Assembly (NCBI RefSeq): GCF_022549225.1
Contig: NZ_JAKZFD010000004.1
Coordinates: 1-64,000 of the forward strand
DNA from: Pelomonas sp. CA6
GTDB lineage: Bacteria > Pseudomonadota > Gammaproteobacteria > Burkholderiales > Burkholderiaceae_C
DNA: 64,000 nt
Reading direction: 5' to 3'
The notes beneath the pieces were generated by a model. The model ran no database searches. It was not told where the DNA came from and worked only from the letters and a program-made list of their open reading frames with translations. The translations under genes were made by a program, and so were the position numbers. Position 1 is the first letter of the stretch, and each line of letters opens with the position of its first letter. This document shows positions 1 to 7,839 of the stretch, one piece after another.

Positions 1-186
1 AGCACCACTCTCTATCCGCGCCAGTTCCCGCTCGGAAACCCTCGCATAACGGTTCCGCAACCATTGCGCCTCCGACGGAAGGTGTGAGTGCGGAATTTCT
101 CACGCATCCACTCATGCTGCCGCCGTTGCACTTGTAACAAAATGGGCTAATCGTGCTCAGCACTACAACAAGGCATGAGGGAGAAA

Positions 187-1206
187 ATGAGCTTTGCGGC
201 TGTCACCGTAGAAATCGCACAAGGCTTTCCTAAGGCAAAGACGGAGAGCCTCAAAGCGCATCCGTTGGCAAAGAAGATCGAGCGAGATTGGCAGGACGAA
301 TTACGTGCCATCGTCGCCCCTTCCGCGCTGACCCCCTTCTTGCTCAGTTCGAGCGCAGGCATTGGAGCGTGGAATGCCGCGCCATGGCTGGCTATCTTCC
401 ATCCCGACGTTACGAGATCGGCCAAGGCGGGCTTCTACCCGGTCTACCTATTCGAGCCCGGCTTCAAGACCGTTTGCCTAGTCATGGGCCAGGGCGCGGC
501 AAGCCTGGAGGAGGCCGTCGGAAAGAAGGCCGCGCTTGTAGAACTGGCGCGACGTGCTGAGCTTCTGCGCAACCATGCAACTGGCTGGGCAGATATGGGC
601 TTCAGTGCAGGCCGCTTCGACACTCTACGCAAAGCCGCAGTGGCTAGCACCCCAGACGCGGGCCGTGATCCGTGGTCCATTGCCGTTGCATTCGGCAAGC
701 GCTACGAAATTGATGGCATGCACACGGACCAAGAGCTTTCTAGTGACCTCGTCGGCATGCTGAACATCTATGCCGACCTTGTGCGCAAGGGCGGCCTCGA
801 GTTCGCTCAACAAGATGATGACCTGCTAGGCCTGAAGCAGACGGGCGAGCTGCCCAAGGGGACGGTGGATGGAGCAAAACAGGTCCTGGAGCACAAAAGG
901 TTCGAAACCAGGAAGCGCAACTCCAAGCTGATCGCTGATGTGAAGAAGAACCTTGGGTATGCATGCTCTGCTTGTGAATTCAAGTTCGGCGACATGTACG
1001 GTCGCTCTATGGCGCAATACATTGAAGCGCACCACTTAGTGCCGATTTCGACGGTCGCCGATGAAGGTGTCGAGCTGAGCCCAACGGGCGAGCACTTCGC
1101 GGTTCTATGCAGTAACTGCCACAGGGCTATACATGCCGCCGGCTGCCCGTCCCTCCCAACTTTCAAGAAAGCCCTGCAGCGAAAGCTGAAATTTGAGCCG
1201 ACGTAG
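187..1206 (+). CDS. HNH endonuclease with MrcB_N/DUF3578-like N-terminal domain (type IV restriction-like)
   Basis: Predicted DNA endonuclease of 339 residues. The C-terminus is a zinc-finger HNH nuclease: C260/C263 (CSAC), the catalytic-type HH pair at 282-283 (EAHHLVP) and C308-x2-C311-H312 are all present, so the fold looks intact. The N-terminal ~200 residues resemble the MrcB_N/DUF3578 domain found with McrB- and McrA-like restriction enzymes (from memory of the family, not a search). I start at the ATG at 187, which follows GAGGGAG with good spacing; an in-frame ATG at 175 would add four residues. It is the first of five same-strand genes with lower GC than the dadA-like gene that follows, which suggests transfer. 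A role in cutting modified or foreign DNA is inference; the HNH assignment is firm. Confidence 0.8.
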   Translation: MSFAAVTVEIAQGFPKAKTESLKAHPLAKKIERDWQDELRAIVAPSALTPFLLSSSAGIGAWNAAPWLAIFHPDVTRSAKAGFYPVYLFEPGFKTVCLVMGQGAASLEEAVGKKAALVELARRAELLRNHATGWADMGFSAGRFDTLRKAAVASTPDAGRDPWSIAVAFGKRYEIDGMHTDQELSSDLVGMLNIYADLVRKGGLEFAQQDDDLLGLKQTGELPKGTVDGAKQVLEHKRFETRKRNSKLIADVKKNLGYACSACEFKFGDMYGRSMAQYIEAHHLVPISTVADEGVELSPTGEHFAVLCSNCHRAIHAAGCPSLPTFKKALQRKLKFEPT

Positions 1207-1378
1207 CTCGTTAACGTGCTTTGCACGCTGGACGCTGTGTGCGACTTGAGTTTGAAAAGGTCCCGTCACGCTAGGCAAGCATGAGTATGTGGAGCCGATG
1301 GGTCGCACAGCGTTCGATCATGTTGCGGCCCCGTGCGACGGGCGTTGCCGCGGAACCATGGCGGCCAGGGGAGGGATT

Positions 1379-2509
1379 TTGGCGAACGCATTCACGATTT
1401 ACTGGGGAGCACAGGGTTGGCGGAGCTATGAGGCAGGCAAACGGCTCATGGGCGCCGGGGGAGCCGACTTCACCGGACGGATCAGAAAGGGCGACCGCAT
1501 CTATGTGACCAACATCGCGGGCGGCGTGCTGCGCTTGCTGGGGGCATTTACGGTCGACCAGGTGAGCGCCGCCGCAGAAGGTGTGCCGCCGGGTGTCTCC
1601 TGGGACGCTAAAGAGTACCTGTGGCCCGCAGCGGGCACGGCGACCGAGTTTGCGATTCGAGAGCTACCACTGGCGATCGTGGACAGCTTGCGCTTTCAGG
1701 GTGGCGCAGACAGGGTGGCTATGGATCAGCATCGACCTGGTCATGTGGAGCGCAATGCCATGCGGAAGGTGCGGCGACTATCGCCAGCCTCTGCCCAGCT
1801 GCTAGAGGATGCACTAAGCGCCTCGGGCGCTAGAGCAGCTGTGCCAAATGACCGCCGAAGCTTGGAGCGGCTTCCTGCTGAGGTGCTGAGGCAAGTCACC
1901 CCCGATTTCATCTTTGCTGGGGTCGCGGCGGCTTTGAGCGGTGCTGCGCATGAGTTCGGGGAGTCCACCGATTACGACCTCATCACCGACGAGGGCCAAC
2001 GCCTTGCACCCAAGGCCGTGTTCGGGTTGGCGCTTTCTCTTGCGACCAATCGAGCAATCGTGCCTAAGCACTTCGCAGGTGGCGATGGCTCCTTGTGCTT
2101 CCGGCTTCTGAGAGATGCGGGCTACAGAGTGGTCCCGAAGGGTGAGCAGCCCAAAGAAGATTTGGACCTCAGCATGGAAGGCGCCGAGGAAAGCTGGACT
2201 GAAGGCTCAAGTACGTTCAAACGGCATGTAGGCCGAGAGCGCAGGCCTGCGGCGGCTCGAGCAAAGAAGGCGGCCTTCATCAAGCAGCATGGCCGACTCT
2301 TCTGCGAAAGATGCAAAGCTGACCCGATCACCATTTTCGGCTCGGAGCATGGGGAAGCATGCATCGAAGTGCACCATGCGCTTGTTCAGGTGAGTGACAT
2401 GCCAGCAGACCATCTGACCAAGCTGGAGGACTTGCAATGTCTTTGCGCCAACTGTCACCGGTACGTTCATCGCCTGTTGCGACTTGGCTTGAATGGCGAG
2501 ACCAGATAG
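1379..2509 (+). CDS. HNH endonuclease with ScoMcrA-like/EVE-like N-terminal region
   Basis: Predicted nuclease of 376 residues. The C-terminal HNH domain has C309-x2-C312, an HH pair at 332-333 (EVHHAL) and C356-x2-C359-H360, so it is complete. The middle part (a YDLITDEGQRLAPKAV-type stretch followed by an HFAGGDGS-type stretch) resembles the head domain of ScoMcrA-type restriction enzymes, and the first ~70 residues (conserved W, then a KGDRIYV stretch) look like an EVE/PUA-type base-reading fold; both are judged by eye. The start is uncertain: a TTG at 1379 has an excellent AGGGGAGGG just upstream, while ATG at 1358 and 1298 and GTG at 1289 are in frame. It ends 12 bp before the next gene. 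A modification-dependent restriction role is inferred. Confidence 0.72.
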   Translation: MANAFTIYWGAQGWRSYEAGKRLMGAGGADFTGRIRKGDRIYVTNIAGGVLRLLGAFTVDQVSAAAEGVPPGVSWDAKEYLWPAAGTATEFAIRELPLAIVDSLRFQGGADRVAMDQHRPGHVERNAMRKVRRLSPASAQLLEDALSASGARAAVPNDRRSLERLPAEVLRQVTPDFIFAGVAAALSGAAHEFGESTDYDLITDEGQRLAPKAVFGLALSLATNRAIVPKHFAGGDGSLCFRLLRDAGYRVVPKGEQPKEDLDLSMEGAEESWTEGSSTFKRHVGRERRPAAARAKKAAFIKQHGRLFCERCKADPITIFGSEHGEACIEVHHALVQVSDMPADHLTKLEDLQCLCANCHRYVHRLLRLGLNGETR

Positions 2510-2521
2510 AAAGGGAGAGAT

Positions 2522-3391
2522 ATGCAGCACGCAAGATGCGCAGTTGATGGAGAGGTCTGGGAGGCAGAAAGATTCGCTGCTCTGCCCGCTGCGGAACTGG
2601 ACGCCAAGCGGCGGAGCCTCTCTTGTGTCCAGTGTGATGAGTTCGCCTGGTTCAGGAAGGAGAGCACTCACGGCCACCCTGCCCACTTCTGCGCTCACCA
2701 TAGGGACGACTGCGACCTAAAGGTCAACTATGTCGTGGTCGATGATCGACGTGGTGAGCCGAGTAGCGCTGAGGAGGAAGTCGAGGCCGGCGATGACATC
2801 GTTGTTCGACTGGACCAGGAGCGCGGAACGGCTGTTGACGTTACGGAGGTGCAGACGCCTCCAATGCCTGGTGCCGGCGGTGGTGGGCGCACCTTCGCCA
2901 TTCCAGGCCAAGGCCGTGAGTCTGCACAACACTTCACGCTCCGCCGAATTCTCTTGAGGCTAATTCAAAGCCCGGACTTCCGAACTTCCCGCCGTCGGAT
3001 CGCCTTGTATAGGGACGAGAAAAGCACCCTCGTTCGCGGCGAAGCGCGGGATGTTGTCGCGGCCTTCGATGAGGTTCGCCCGGCTCATAACGGGGAAACT
3101 CAACTGTTCTGGGGGCCGATTGCAACCGCAGGAAGAACGGCCGATGGCAAGGTCTGGTTGAACTCCTCAGACCGCTACCAGGGCGTCAGTGTTGCGATCT
3201 TTCAAGACATCGCTGAAGAATTCTTGAGCACATTCAATATTGAAGACCTTGATGACCTCGAAGGCGCGCATGTTCTGGTCGCCGCCAAGTGCTACGTGGC
3301 ACCTACCGGGAAGATCATCTTGTATTGCTCATCACCGAAGAACATCGTTGTTCGGCGCTATCGGGATGCCCGCCTTCAAGCGGAGCTTTAG
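2522..3391 (+). CDS. CoiA-like zinc-ribbon protein of unknown function
   Basis: Protein of 289 residues with a well-placed AAGGGAGAG ribosome site before the ATG. Residues ~35-65 carry a C-x2-C ... HFCAHH ... C pattern like the N-terminal zinc ribbon of competence protein CoiA (C-x2-C then HFAH). A following ESAQHFTLRRILLR stretch resembles the CoiA S-x2-H...K/R helix. The rest (residues ~150-289) is not recognised. No acidic nuclease core is obvious here, but the gene two places downstream has one, so the two could be split functions of one complex. It lies 12 bp after the HNH gene and 93 bp before the HEPN gene, all on one strand. Defence involvement is inference from context. Confidence 0.6.
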   Translation: MQHARCAVDGEVWEAERFAALPAAELDAKRRSLSCVQCDEFAWFRKESTHGHPAHFCAHHRDDCDLKVNYVVVDDRRGEPSSAEEEVEAGDDIVVRLDQERGTAVDVTEVQTPPMPGAGGGGRTFAIPGQGRESAQHFTLRRILLRLIQSPDFRTSRRRIALYRDEKSTLVRGEARDVVAAFDEVRPAHNGETQLFWGPIATAGRTADGKVWLNSSDRYQGVSVAIFQDIAEEFLSTFNIEDLDDLEGAHVLVAAKCYVAPTGKIILYCSSPKNIVVRRYRDARLQAEL

Positions 3392-3484
3392 CGCCGGTGC
3401 CGAGCTTGTCAGGCACATCATGTCGAGTCGCGGTAATGCGATTGGTGTCGAGGCGTCCGATGCCTCGTTCTCTCAGAGAAACAT

Positions 3485-4444
3485 ATGTTCGGTGACCTTG
3501 GAAAGGTTCGCTTCAGCGAGCTTGCCGCTATTCAGTACCACGGCTTGAGCGGCATATCGCGAAGCTGCCTTGACGCTATTCGTCGGATTCTGCAGTTCGG
3601 CGAGCGACCGGACCTGGCACTTCTGTTGACCGTAGATCACGGACACGCATTTTTGCTGTGCTCGGAGCAGGACGGAGATGTCGCCATCAAGAGTGGCCTC
3701 AGTTCTGGATATCGAGGGGAAGGTCCAACGGCTTTGGCCGACGCACTACGCGCCCTTATGGCAGCCGACATCGAGATCGAGGAGGTTAGAGTCTCTGCAG
3801 ATTTGCTGGAGCGCCTTGAACTGTCCGCATTGACCAAAGCCGATCTCGATTTCATCAAAGCCAGCGAGCCGGTCAGGCCTACAAGTTGGTACGACTACAT
3901 CTATGGCATCTTTGAAGACAAGGATGTCGAGAGCTCGACATGGCAACAGTTCCCCGAGGTCATGCCATGGCATGTGATCGACGAGCGCTTGAATGATCTG
4001 GCCGTGCGGTTCTCCGAGAGCCCGGACCGCGCAATCTTGGACGGCTTTAGGCGTCTCGAAGACCGCATTCGAGAGCGACTTAAGTCAAGAGAGCACGGCA
4101 CAAGGCTGTTCTCGATCGCCTTTGCGGGCGACAAGCCCGCATTGGTGTGGCTCGAGGAAGTGGATGAGAACGCCCGTCTGTTGGCGATGCTCAAGGGAGC
4201 CGAGTCGCTAAATGAGCTTGAGCGGCCTCAGCCGTTGGAGCTAATCGATAGGGGGGAGCAGACTGGTCGTGCTCAGCTCTTCACAGGTGCATATCAGGCG
4301 TTTCGCAATCCTCGCGCTCACAGGCATCTCAATGAGTCGAGATCGGAGCAGCTCGCAGAGTTTCTGGTGCTGAATCAGCTCTTTCTTCTTGAGAGAGCCG
4401 CTGTTGCCTCCCCTGAGAGCGTGGAAAAGGGGGAGTCCACATGA
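3485..4444 (+). CDS. TIGR02391/Ymh-like HEPN protein, putative RNase toxin
   Basis: Protein of 319 residues. Near the C-terminus a GAYQAFRNPRAH stretch gives R274-N-P-x-x-H279, the Rx4H motif of HEPN ribonucleases in the TIGR02391/Ymh setting (a GAF.AIRNP..H signature). Proteins of this family occur in abortive-infection and other defence loci. The N-terminal ~200 residues are not recognised and may sense the trigger. The stop codon overlaps the next gene's start (ATGA), so the HEPN and CoiA-like proteins are probably translationally coupled and may act together. HEPN RNase activity is a family property; the trigger and target are unknown. Confidence 0.65.
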   Translation: MFGDLGKVRFSELAAIQYHGLSGISRSCLDAIRRILQFGERPDLALLLTVDHGHAFLLCSEQDGDVAIKSGLSSGYRGEGPTALADALRALMAADIEIEEVRVSADLLERLELSALTKADLDFIKASEPVRPTSWYDYIYGIFEDKDVESSTWQQFPEVMPWHVIDERLNDLAVRFSESPDRAILDGFRRLEDRIRERLKSREHGTRLFSIAFAGDKPALVWLEEVDENARLLAMLKGAESLNELERPQPLELIDRGEQTGRAQLFTGAYQAFRNPRAHRHLNESRSEQLAEFLVLNQLFLLERAAVASPESVEKGEST

Positions 4445-5478
4445 AGTTCTGGGCTTACGAAACGCCCTATTGCAACAACATCGTGTTCGCTGCCGACATC
4501 GAGGCCAACAAAGCCGCACGGCGACTCATTGGCCGCGGGTGGACTTCTCCCAAGTTCTACAGCGACGGTGACCCCGGTCGTAGAGAGGTCATGTTCCAGC
4601 GCACCAACCCAGGTGGCAAAGGGGGGCACTTCTACTTCCGGTCTGAAGACTCGGACCGGGAGGGCGAAGGGGCACGCGAAACGTTGTCACATGCTTTGTG
4701 CAAGCGCGCGATCAGCGAGTTAACGGGCACGACGCTCCGAGTGGGCGGCCGCGAGATTTCGATCCGCATTCTGGAAAGTTCCTCTGAGACGGATGTGGTC
4801 ATCGGCGAAAACCGCTACCGGCCAGACGTGTCCTTCCGATTCGAGTCCGATTGCGAGCACGAGATGAAATGGGGCGGCGTCCTCCACGTGGAAGTCTGGC
4901 ACACGCACGCGACGGGAGAAACGAAGGCGAAGGACTTCTTTAACGCTGGGTTGGCGATGTTCGAGATGCGAGTGACAGAAAAGCTGCAGTTCAACGTTGC
5001 AGAGAACGTCGCCACTAGAGCTGACATGGACCAGCATGTGGAATGGCTCAAGAGGCTCTTTTCTGGATGGATAGGGGGAAAGATGTTGAGCGATCCCAAG
5101 TCGAGGGAATACCTTCTGAGCGAGAACAAAAGCCTTTTGAAGTCCCTAGGCCAAGCAAGGATGGAGAAGTCTTCCGTTGAGAAGGAACTTGAGGAGGCGA
5201 GGGGCCAGGTCTCCGGAGTGCGCAAAGAATTGGCTACCGAGCGCCTGATCAGCGCAGGGCGCCAGACGGATGCCAATCAGCTGAAGGAGCTGGTAGCGCA
5301 GAAGGATCGAGAGCTTCAGAAGGTGAACACGGAGAAGGGGCAGATGAGGGCGGCCAACGCGGCAGCGGGGGAGAGCCTACTCCTTTGGCGTCTGGTTGCA
5401 GCGTGTTCCATTTCCCTGCTGGCACTACTCATGATCGGGCTGCTTTGGCTCCGATTCGCCGCTGGAGCCCACAACTGA
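4441..5478 (+). CDS. CoiA-like PD-(D/E)XK protein with coiled coil and C-terminal membrane anchor
   Basis: Protein of 345 residues. Residues 60-180 follow the layout of the CoiA nuclease family: HFYF with H63, S-x-H84 in a helix, then RPD129V, VE151V, T155-H156 and K162, a plausible PD-(D/E)XK core. Residues ~210-305 are rich in heptad-like Lys/Glu/Leu and should form a coiled coil. Residues ~316-338 are a single hydrophobic segment, so the nuclease would be tethered to the inner membrane with its catalytic part in the cytoplasm. It overlaps the HEPN gene by 4 bp. A membrane-anchored nuclease suits a role against incoming DNA or in membrane-level killing, but this is inference. It is the last gene of the low-GC cluster. 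Confidence 0.65.
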   Translation: MKFWAYETPYCNNIVFAADIEANKAARRLIGRGWTSPKFYSDGDPGRREVMFQRTNPGGKGGHFYFRSEDSDREGEGARETLSHALCKRAISELTGTTLRVGGREISIRILESSSETDVVIGENRYRPDVSFRFESDCEHEMKWGGVLHVEVWHTHATGETKAKDFFNAGLAMFEMRVTEKLQFNVAENVATRADMDQHVEWLKRLFSGWIGGKMLSDPKSREYLLSENKSLLKSLGQARMEKSSVEKELEEARGQVSGVRKELATERLISAGRQTDANQLKELVAQKDRELQKVNTEKGQMRAANAAAGESLLLWRLVAACSISLLALLMIGLLWLRFAAGAHN

Positions 5479-5621
5479 CCGTTAGCGCGCATGGTTGATC
5501 TCGAACAGGCATTAGGCCTGCCAGCACCAGAAAATCCGTGCCCCGCGAAAGTCCTCTGTCGACCTCAGTGCCTGCCATTCCCGCCCAGCTTGCCAACCCG
5601 CAATGCGGGGGCGAAGCGAAA

Positions 5622-5638
5622 GTTCAATCTTCAGCGAA
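5622..5638 (-). repeat. Transposon-end repeat copy 3 (innermost)
   Basis: GTTCAATCTTCAGCGAA on the plus strand; the most diverged of three copies. It is preceded by GCGAAA, as copy 2 is preceded by CCGAAA, so the repeat unit is about 22 bp. Confidence 0.5.
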
Positions 5639-5652
5639 TCGAACGGCCGAAA

Positions 5653-5670
5653 GTTCAAAGTTCAGTGAAA
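5653..5670 (-). repeat. Transposon-end repeat copy 2
   Basis: GTTCAAAGTTCAGTGAAA on the plus strand; it differs from copy 3 at three positions and from copy 1 at two. It starts 31 bp after the start of copy 3 and 78 bp before copy 1. Confidence 0.55.
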
Positions 5671-5730
5671 CGCGGGGTCAGCCTTGGCCGAGCGGATCAG
5701 TTGTAAGTGGCTGATCGAGCTGGCCAGGGT

Positions 5731-5748
5731 GTTCAATGTTCAGTGAAA
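5731..5748 (-). repeat. Transposon-end repeat copy 1 (terminal)
   Basis: GTTCAATGTTCAGTGAAA on the plus strand, followed by ACCGACA; on the minus strand this gives the TGTCGGTTTTCAC terminus. Confidence 0.55.
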
Positions 5749-5887
5749 ACCGACATCCACGCGAGGCAAGTCCGTGCGCCGAACCGCGGAACTAATCCGG
5801 GATTACCCGATGAGGGATACCCCCCGCCCGCTCGTCCTGTCTCGTGGCGGGCCATGGCGCCGGCCGCAACAGGAGAGAGGAGAAGCG

Positions 5888-7159
5888 ATGAGGGGCGCTG
5901 GTTCTGGACGCGAGACCATCGTGTTGGGCGCGGGCATGGTGGGGACCTGCACGGCACTGGAGCTGGCGCTGCGCGGCCACCCGGTCACGTTGATCGACCG
6001 CCGGGCGCCGGGCTGCGAGACCTCGTATGGCAATGCCGGCGTGATCCAGCGCGAAGCGGTGGAGCCCTATGCCTTCCCGCGCGACCTGCCCACGCTGCTG
6101 AGCGCCGCCCGGGGCCGCCGGCTGGACATCCGCTGGCAGGCGGCCGGCCTGTGGAGCGCCTGGCCGCAGCTGCTGCGCTACTGGTGGCATTCGGCGCCGC
6201 GCCGCCATCAGGCGATCAGCCGCGACTATGCCTCGCTGATCGCGCAGGCCACCTCGGCGCATGAGCACTATCTGCGCCTGGCCGGCGCCGAGGCGCTGGT
6301 GCGCCGCCAGGGCCTGCGCTTGATCTACCGACAGCCACGGGTGTTGGAGGCCGCCGTGGCGCGCGCCGAAGGCCTGCGGCGCGCGCATGGCATCGCGTTC
6401 GCCGCGCTGGACGGCCCTGCGCTGGCCGCGGCCGAACCGGCGCTGCGCCTGCCGCTGGCTGGCGCGGTGCATTGGCTGGATTCCTGGAGCGTCACCGACC
6501 CCGGCGCGCTGGTGCAGCGCTATGCGCTGCTGTTCGAACAGTCGGGCGGGCGCTATGTGGCGGGCGACGCCATGAGCCTGCGCCAGACCCGCCACGGCTG
6601 GCAGGTCGCCACGCAGGACGGTCCGCTGGACGCCGCGCAGGTGGTGGTGGCGCTGGGGCCGTGGTCGGACGCCTGCGTGCGCCGCTTCGGCTACCGCCTG
6701 CCGCTCTTTCCCAAGCGCGGCTACCACCGCCACTTCCGCGACGGCGCCACGGTGGCGCTGCCCACGCTGGATGCCGAACGCGGCTATGTGCTGACGCCGC
6801 AGAGCCGCGGCCTGCGCCTGACCACCGGGGCCGAGATCGCGCGTCTCGACGCCCCGCCCCGGCGCGCTCAGATCGACGCGGCCGAGGCCGAGGCGCGCCG
6901 CCTGCTGGACCTCGGCGTGTCCGTCGAGGCGCAGCCCTGGCTGGGCGCCCGGCCCTGCAGCGCGGACATGAAGCCCATCATCGGCGCGGCGCCCCGCCAC
7001 CCGGGGCTGTGGTTCAACTTCGCGCATGGCCATCAGGGCTTCACGCTGGGCCCGGCCAGCGCGCGGCTGCTGGCGGACCTGATGGCGGGCCAGGCACCGG
7101 CCGTGGATGCGGCACCCTTCCTGCCGGACCGCTTCGCGGGCGCCGCACGGCCGGCTTGA
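5888..7159 (+). CDS. FAD-dependent D-amino-acid dehydrogenase-like oxidoreductase (DadA family)
   Basis: Oxidative deamination of D-amino acids to 2-oxo acids, probably membrane-associated and feeding electrons to the respiratory chain, as known for DadA. The 423-residue protein has the N-terminal GAGMVG dinucleotide-binding motif, an SYGNAG stretch typical of DadA, and the C-terminal FNFAHGHQGFTLGPASA block that closes the FAD site in this family; the length fits DadA (~420-435). I start at ATG 5888, which follows a GAGAGGAGA ribosome site; the open frame extends upstream to 5774 without support. It lies directly upstream of the sigma/anti-sigma pair and of a region encoding D-aminopeptidase-like hydrolases, so its substrate may be the D-amino acids they release. 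Glycine/sarcosine or other amine oxidase specificity cannot be excluded. Confidence 0.75.
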   Translation: MRGAGSGRETIVLGAGMVGTCTALELALRGHPVTLIDRRAPGCETSYGNAGVIQREAVEPYAFPRDLPTLLSAARGRRLDIRWQAAGLWSAWPQLLRYWWHSAPRRHQAISRDYASLIAQATSAHEHYLRLAGAEALVRRQGLRLIYRQPRVLEAAVARAEGLRRAHGIAFAALDGPALAAAEPALRLPLAGAVHWLDSWSVTDPGALVQRYALLFEQSGGRYVAGDAMSLRQTRHGWQVATQDGPLDAAQVVVALGPWSDACVRRFGYRLPLFPKRGYHRHFRDGATVALPTLDAERGYVLTPQSRGLRLTTGAEIARLDAPPRRAQIDAAEAEARRLLDLGVSVEAQPWLGARPCSADMKPIIGAAPRHPGLWFNFAHGHQGFTLGPASARLLADLMAGQAPAVDAAPFLPDRFAGAARPA

Positions 7160-7180
7160 GACGGCTATGTCACTGTTTTT

Positions 7181-7220
7181 CGTTACGACTATGGGGGATG
7201 TCGCGAGCTCGCGCGTCGTG
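7181..7220 (+). promoter_or_regulatory. Predicted ECF-sigma promoter upstream of the sigma gene (autoregulation)
   Basis: CGTTACGACTATGGGGG, a 16-bp spacer, then CGTCGTG. It aligns without gaps to the elements at 8968, 13350 and 20800 but is the weakest of the four (CGTCGTG instead of CGTCATA). It lies 67 bp upstream of the sigma-factor ATG. Confidence 0.45.
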
Positions 7221-7287
7221 CATTCATCATCCGCAGGTCCGGGGCGTGTCGTTTCCGGCTGCGCGATGCGCCGAGGCCACCCCCTGC

Positions 7288-7839
7288 ATGAATCTGATCG
7301 AGATGTATCAGCGCCGCAGCAAGGCGTTGGAGCGCTACGTCCGTCGGCTGCTGGGCAACAGCGCTGACGCGGCCGACGTTTCGCAAGAGGCCTTTCTGCG
7401 CGTCTACGCCGCCGAGCTGGGCGGCCAGACGCCGGTGAGCGAGGCCTTGCTGTACACGGTGGCGCGCAACCTGGCGCTCAGCGAGCTGCGCAAGCGCACC
7501 ACGCGCGCCACCGACACCATCGCCGACCTGGATGCGCTGGGCGTGATCGCCCCCGGTGCCAACCCCGAGGCGCAGCTGCAGGAGCGTCAGTACATCGGGG
7601 CCGTTGAATTGGCCATGCAGCGCATGGCGCCCAAATGCCTGGAGGTGTTCCGCCTGCGCAAGATCGACAACCTGTCGCATGCCGAGATCGGCGAACGCCT
7701 GAACATCTCCACCAAGACGGTGGAACGCCACATCACGCGGGCGCTGCAGCTGTGCCACGAGGCCCTGGCCGATTGCGAAGACGGTGGACGGCGCGCGGCG
7801 CGGCGGCCTCCCGAGCACACGAAGGAGAAGCGGGCATGA
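7288..7839 (+). CDS. RNA polymerase ECF sigma factor, FecI type
   Basis: 183-residue sigma-70 family factor with only regions 2 and 4: region 2 around the NSADAADVSQEAFLRVY stretch (residues ~22-40) and the region 4 helix-turn-helix around LSHAEIGERLNISTKTVERH (residues ~130-150). FecI-like factors direct transcription of TonB-receptor genes after an outer-membrane signal. The start at ATG 7288 matches family length; a longer open frame runs upstream but overlaps the dadA-like gene. The stop overlaps the next gene's ATG (ATGA at 7836), coupling it to its FecR-like regulator. It likely drives the shared promoter element found four times in this window. Confidence 0.9.
   Translation: MNLIEMYQRRSKALERYVRRLLGNSADAADVSQEAFLRVYAAELGGQTPVSEALLYTVARNLALSELRKRTTRATDTIADLDALGVIAPGANPEAQLQERQYIGAVELAMQRMAPKCLEVFRLRKIDNLSHAEIGERLNISTKTVERHITRALQLCHEALADCEDGGRRAARRPPEHTKEKRA

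Larger units (their letters stand above)
5622..5755. mobile_element. Putative right end of a Tn7/Tn5053-like transposon
   Basis: Read from the minus strand, position 5755 starts TGTCGGTTTTCACTGAAC and is followed inward by two further copies of the core TTTCACTGAACNTTGAAC, all in the same orientation. A TGTC-type terminus plus several spaced ~20 bp transposase sites is the known architecture of Tn7- and Tn5053-family ends (TnsB/TniA sites). The low-GC defence-like genes lie on the inner side and GC-rich chromosome on the outer side. No transposase gene and no matching left end are in the window, so the call rests on the end structure only. TCCAC (5756-5760) would be the flanking target duplication if one exists. 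Confidence 0.5.
5479..5887. other. Intergenic boundary region between accessory island and chromosome
   Basis: 409 bp without a convincing gene. It contains the three direct repeats and terminus described separately (5622-5755). After about 5756 the composition shifts to the GC-rich chromosomal type. A 71-codon open frame at 5491-5706 overlaps the repeats and has no ribosome site, so I do not call it. Confidence 0.6.

Noticed and set aside
1-186. Short open frames at the left edge (plus frame to a stop at 85-87; minus frame 99-1 coding WLRNRYARVSERELARIESG)
   Set aside because: Too short and cut by the window edge to identify; no start codon with a ribosome site, so not called as a gene.
5491-5706. 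71-codon open frame
   Set aside because: It has no ribosome site, overlaps the transposon-end repeats and has no recognisable motif.
6472-7287. Upstream extension of the sigma-factor frame
   Set aside because: It overlaps the dadA-like gene in another frame and the translation before M at 7288 is low-complexity.
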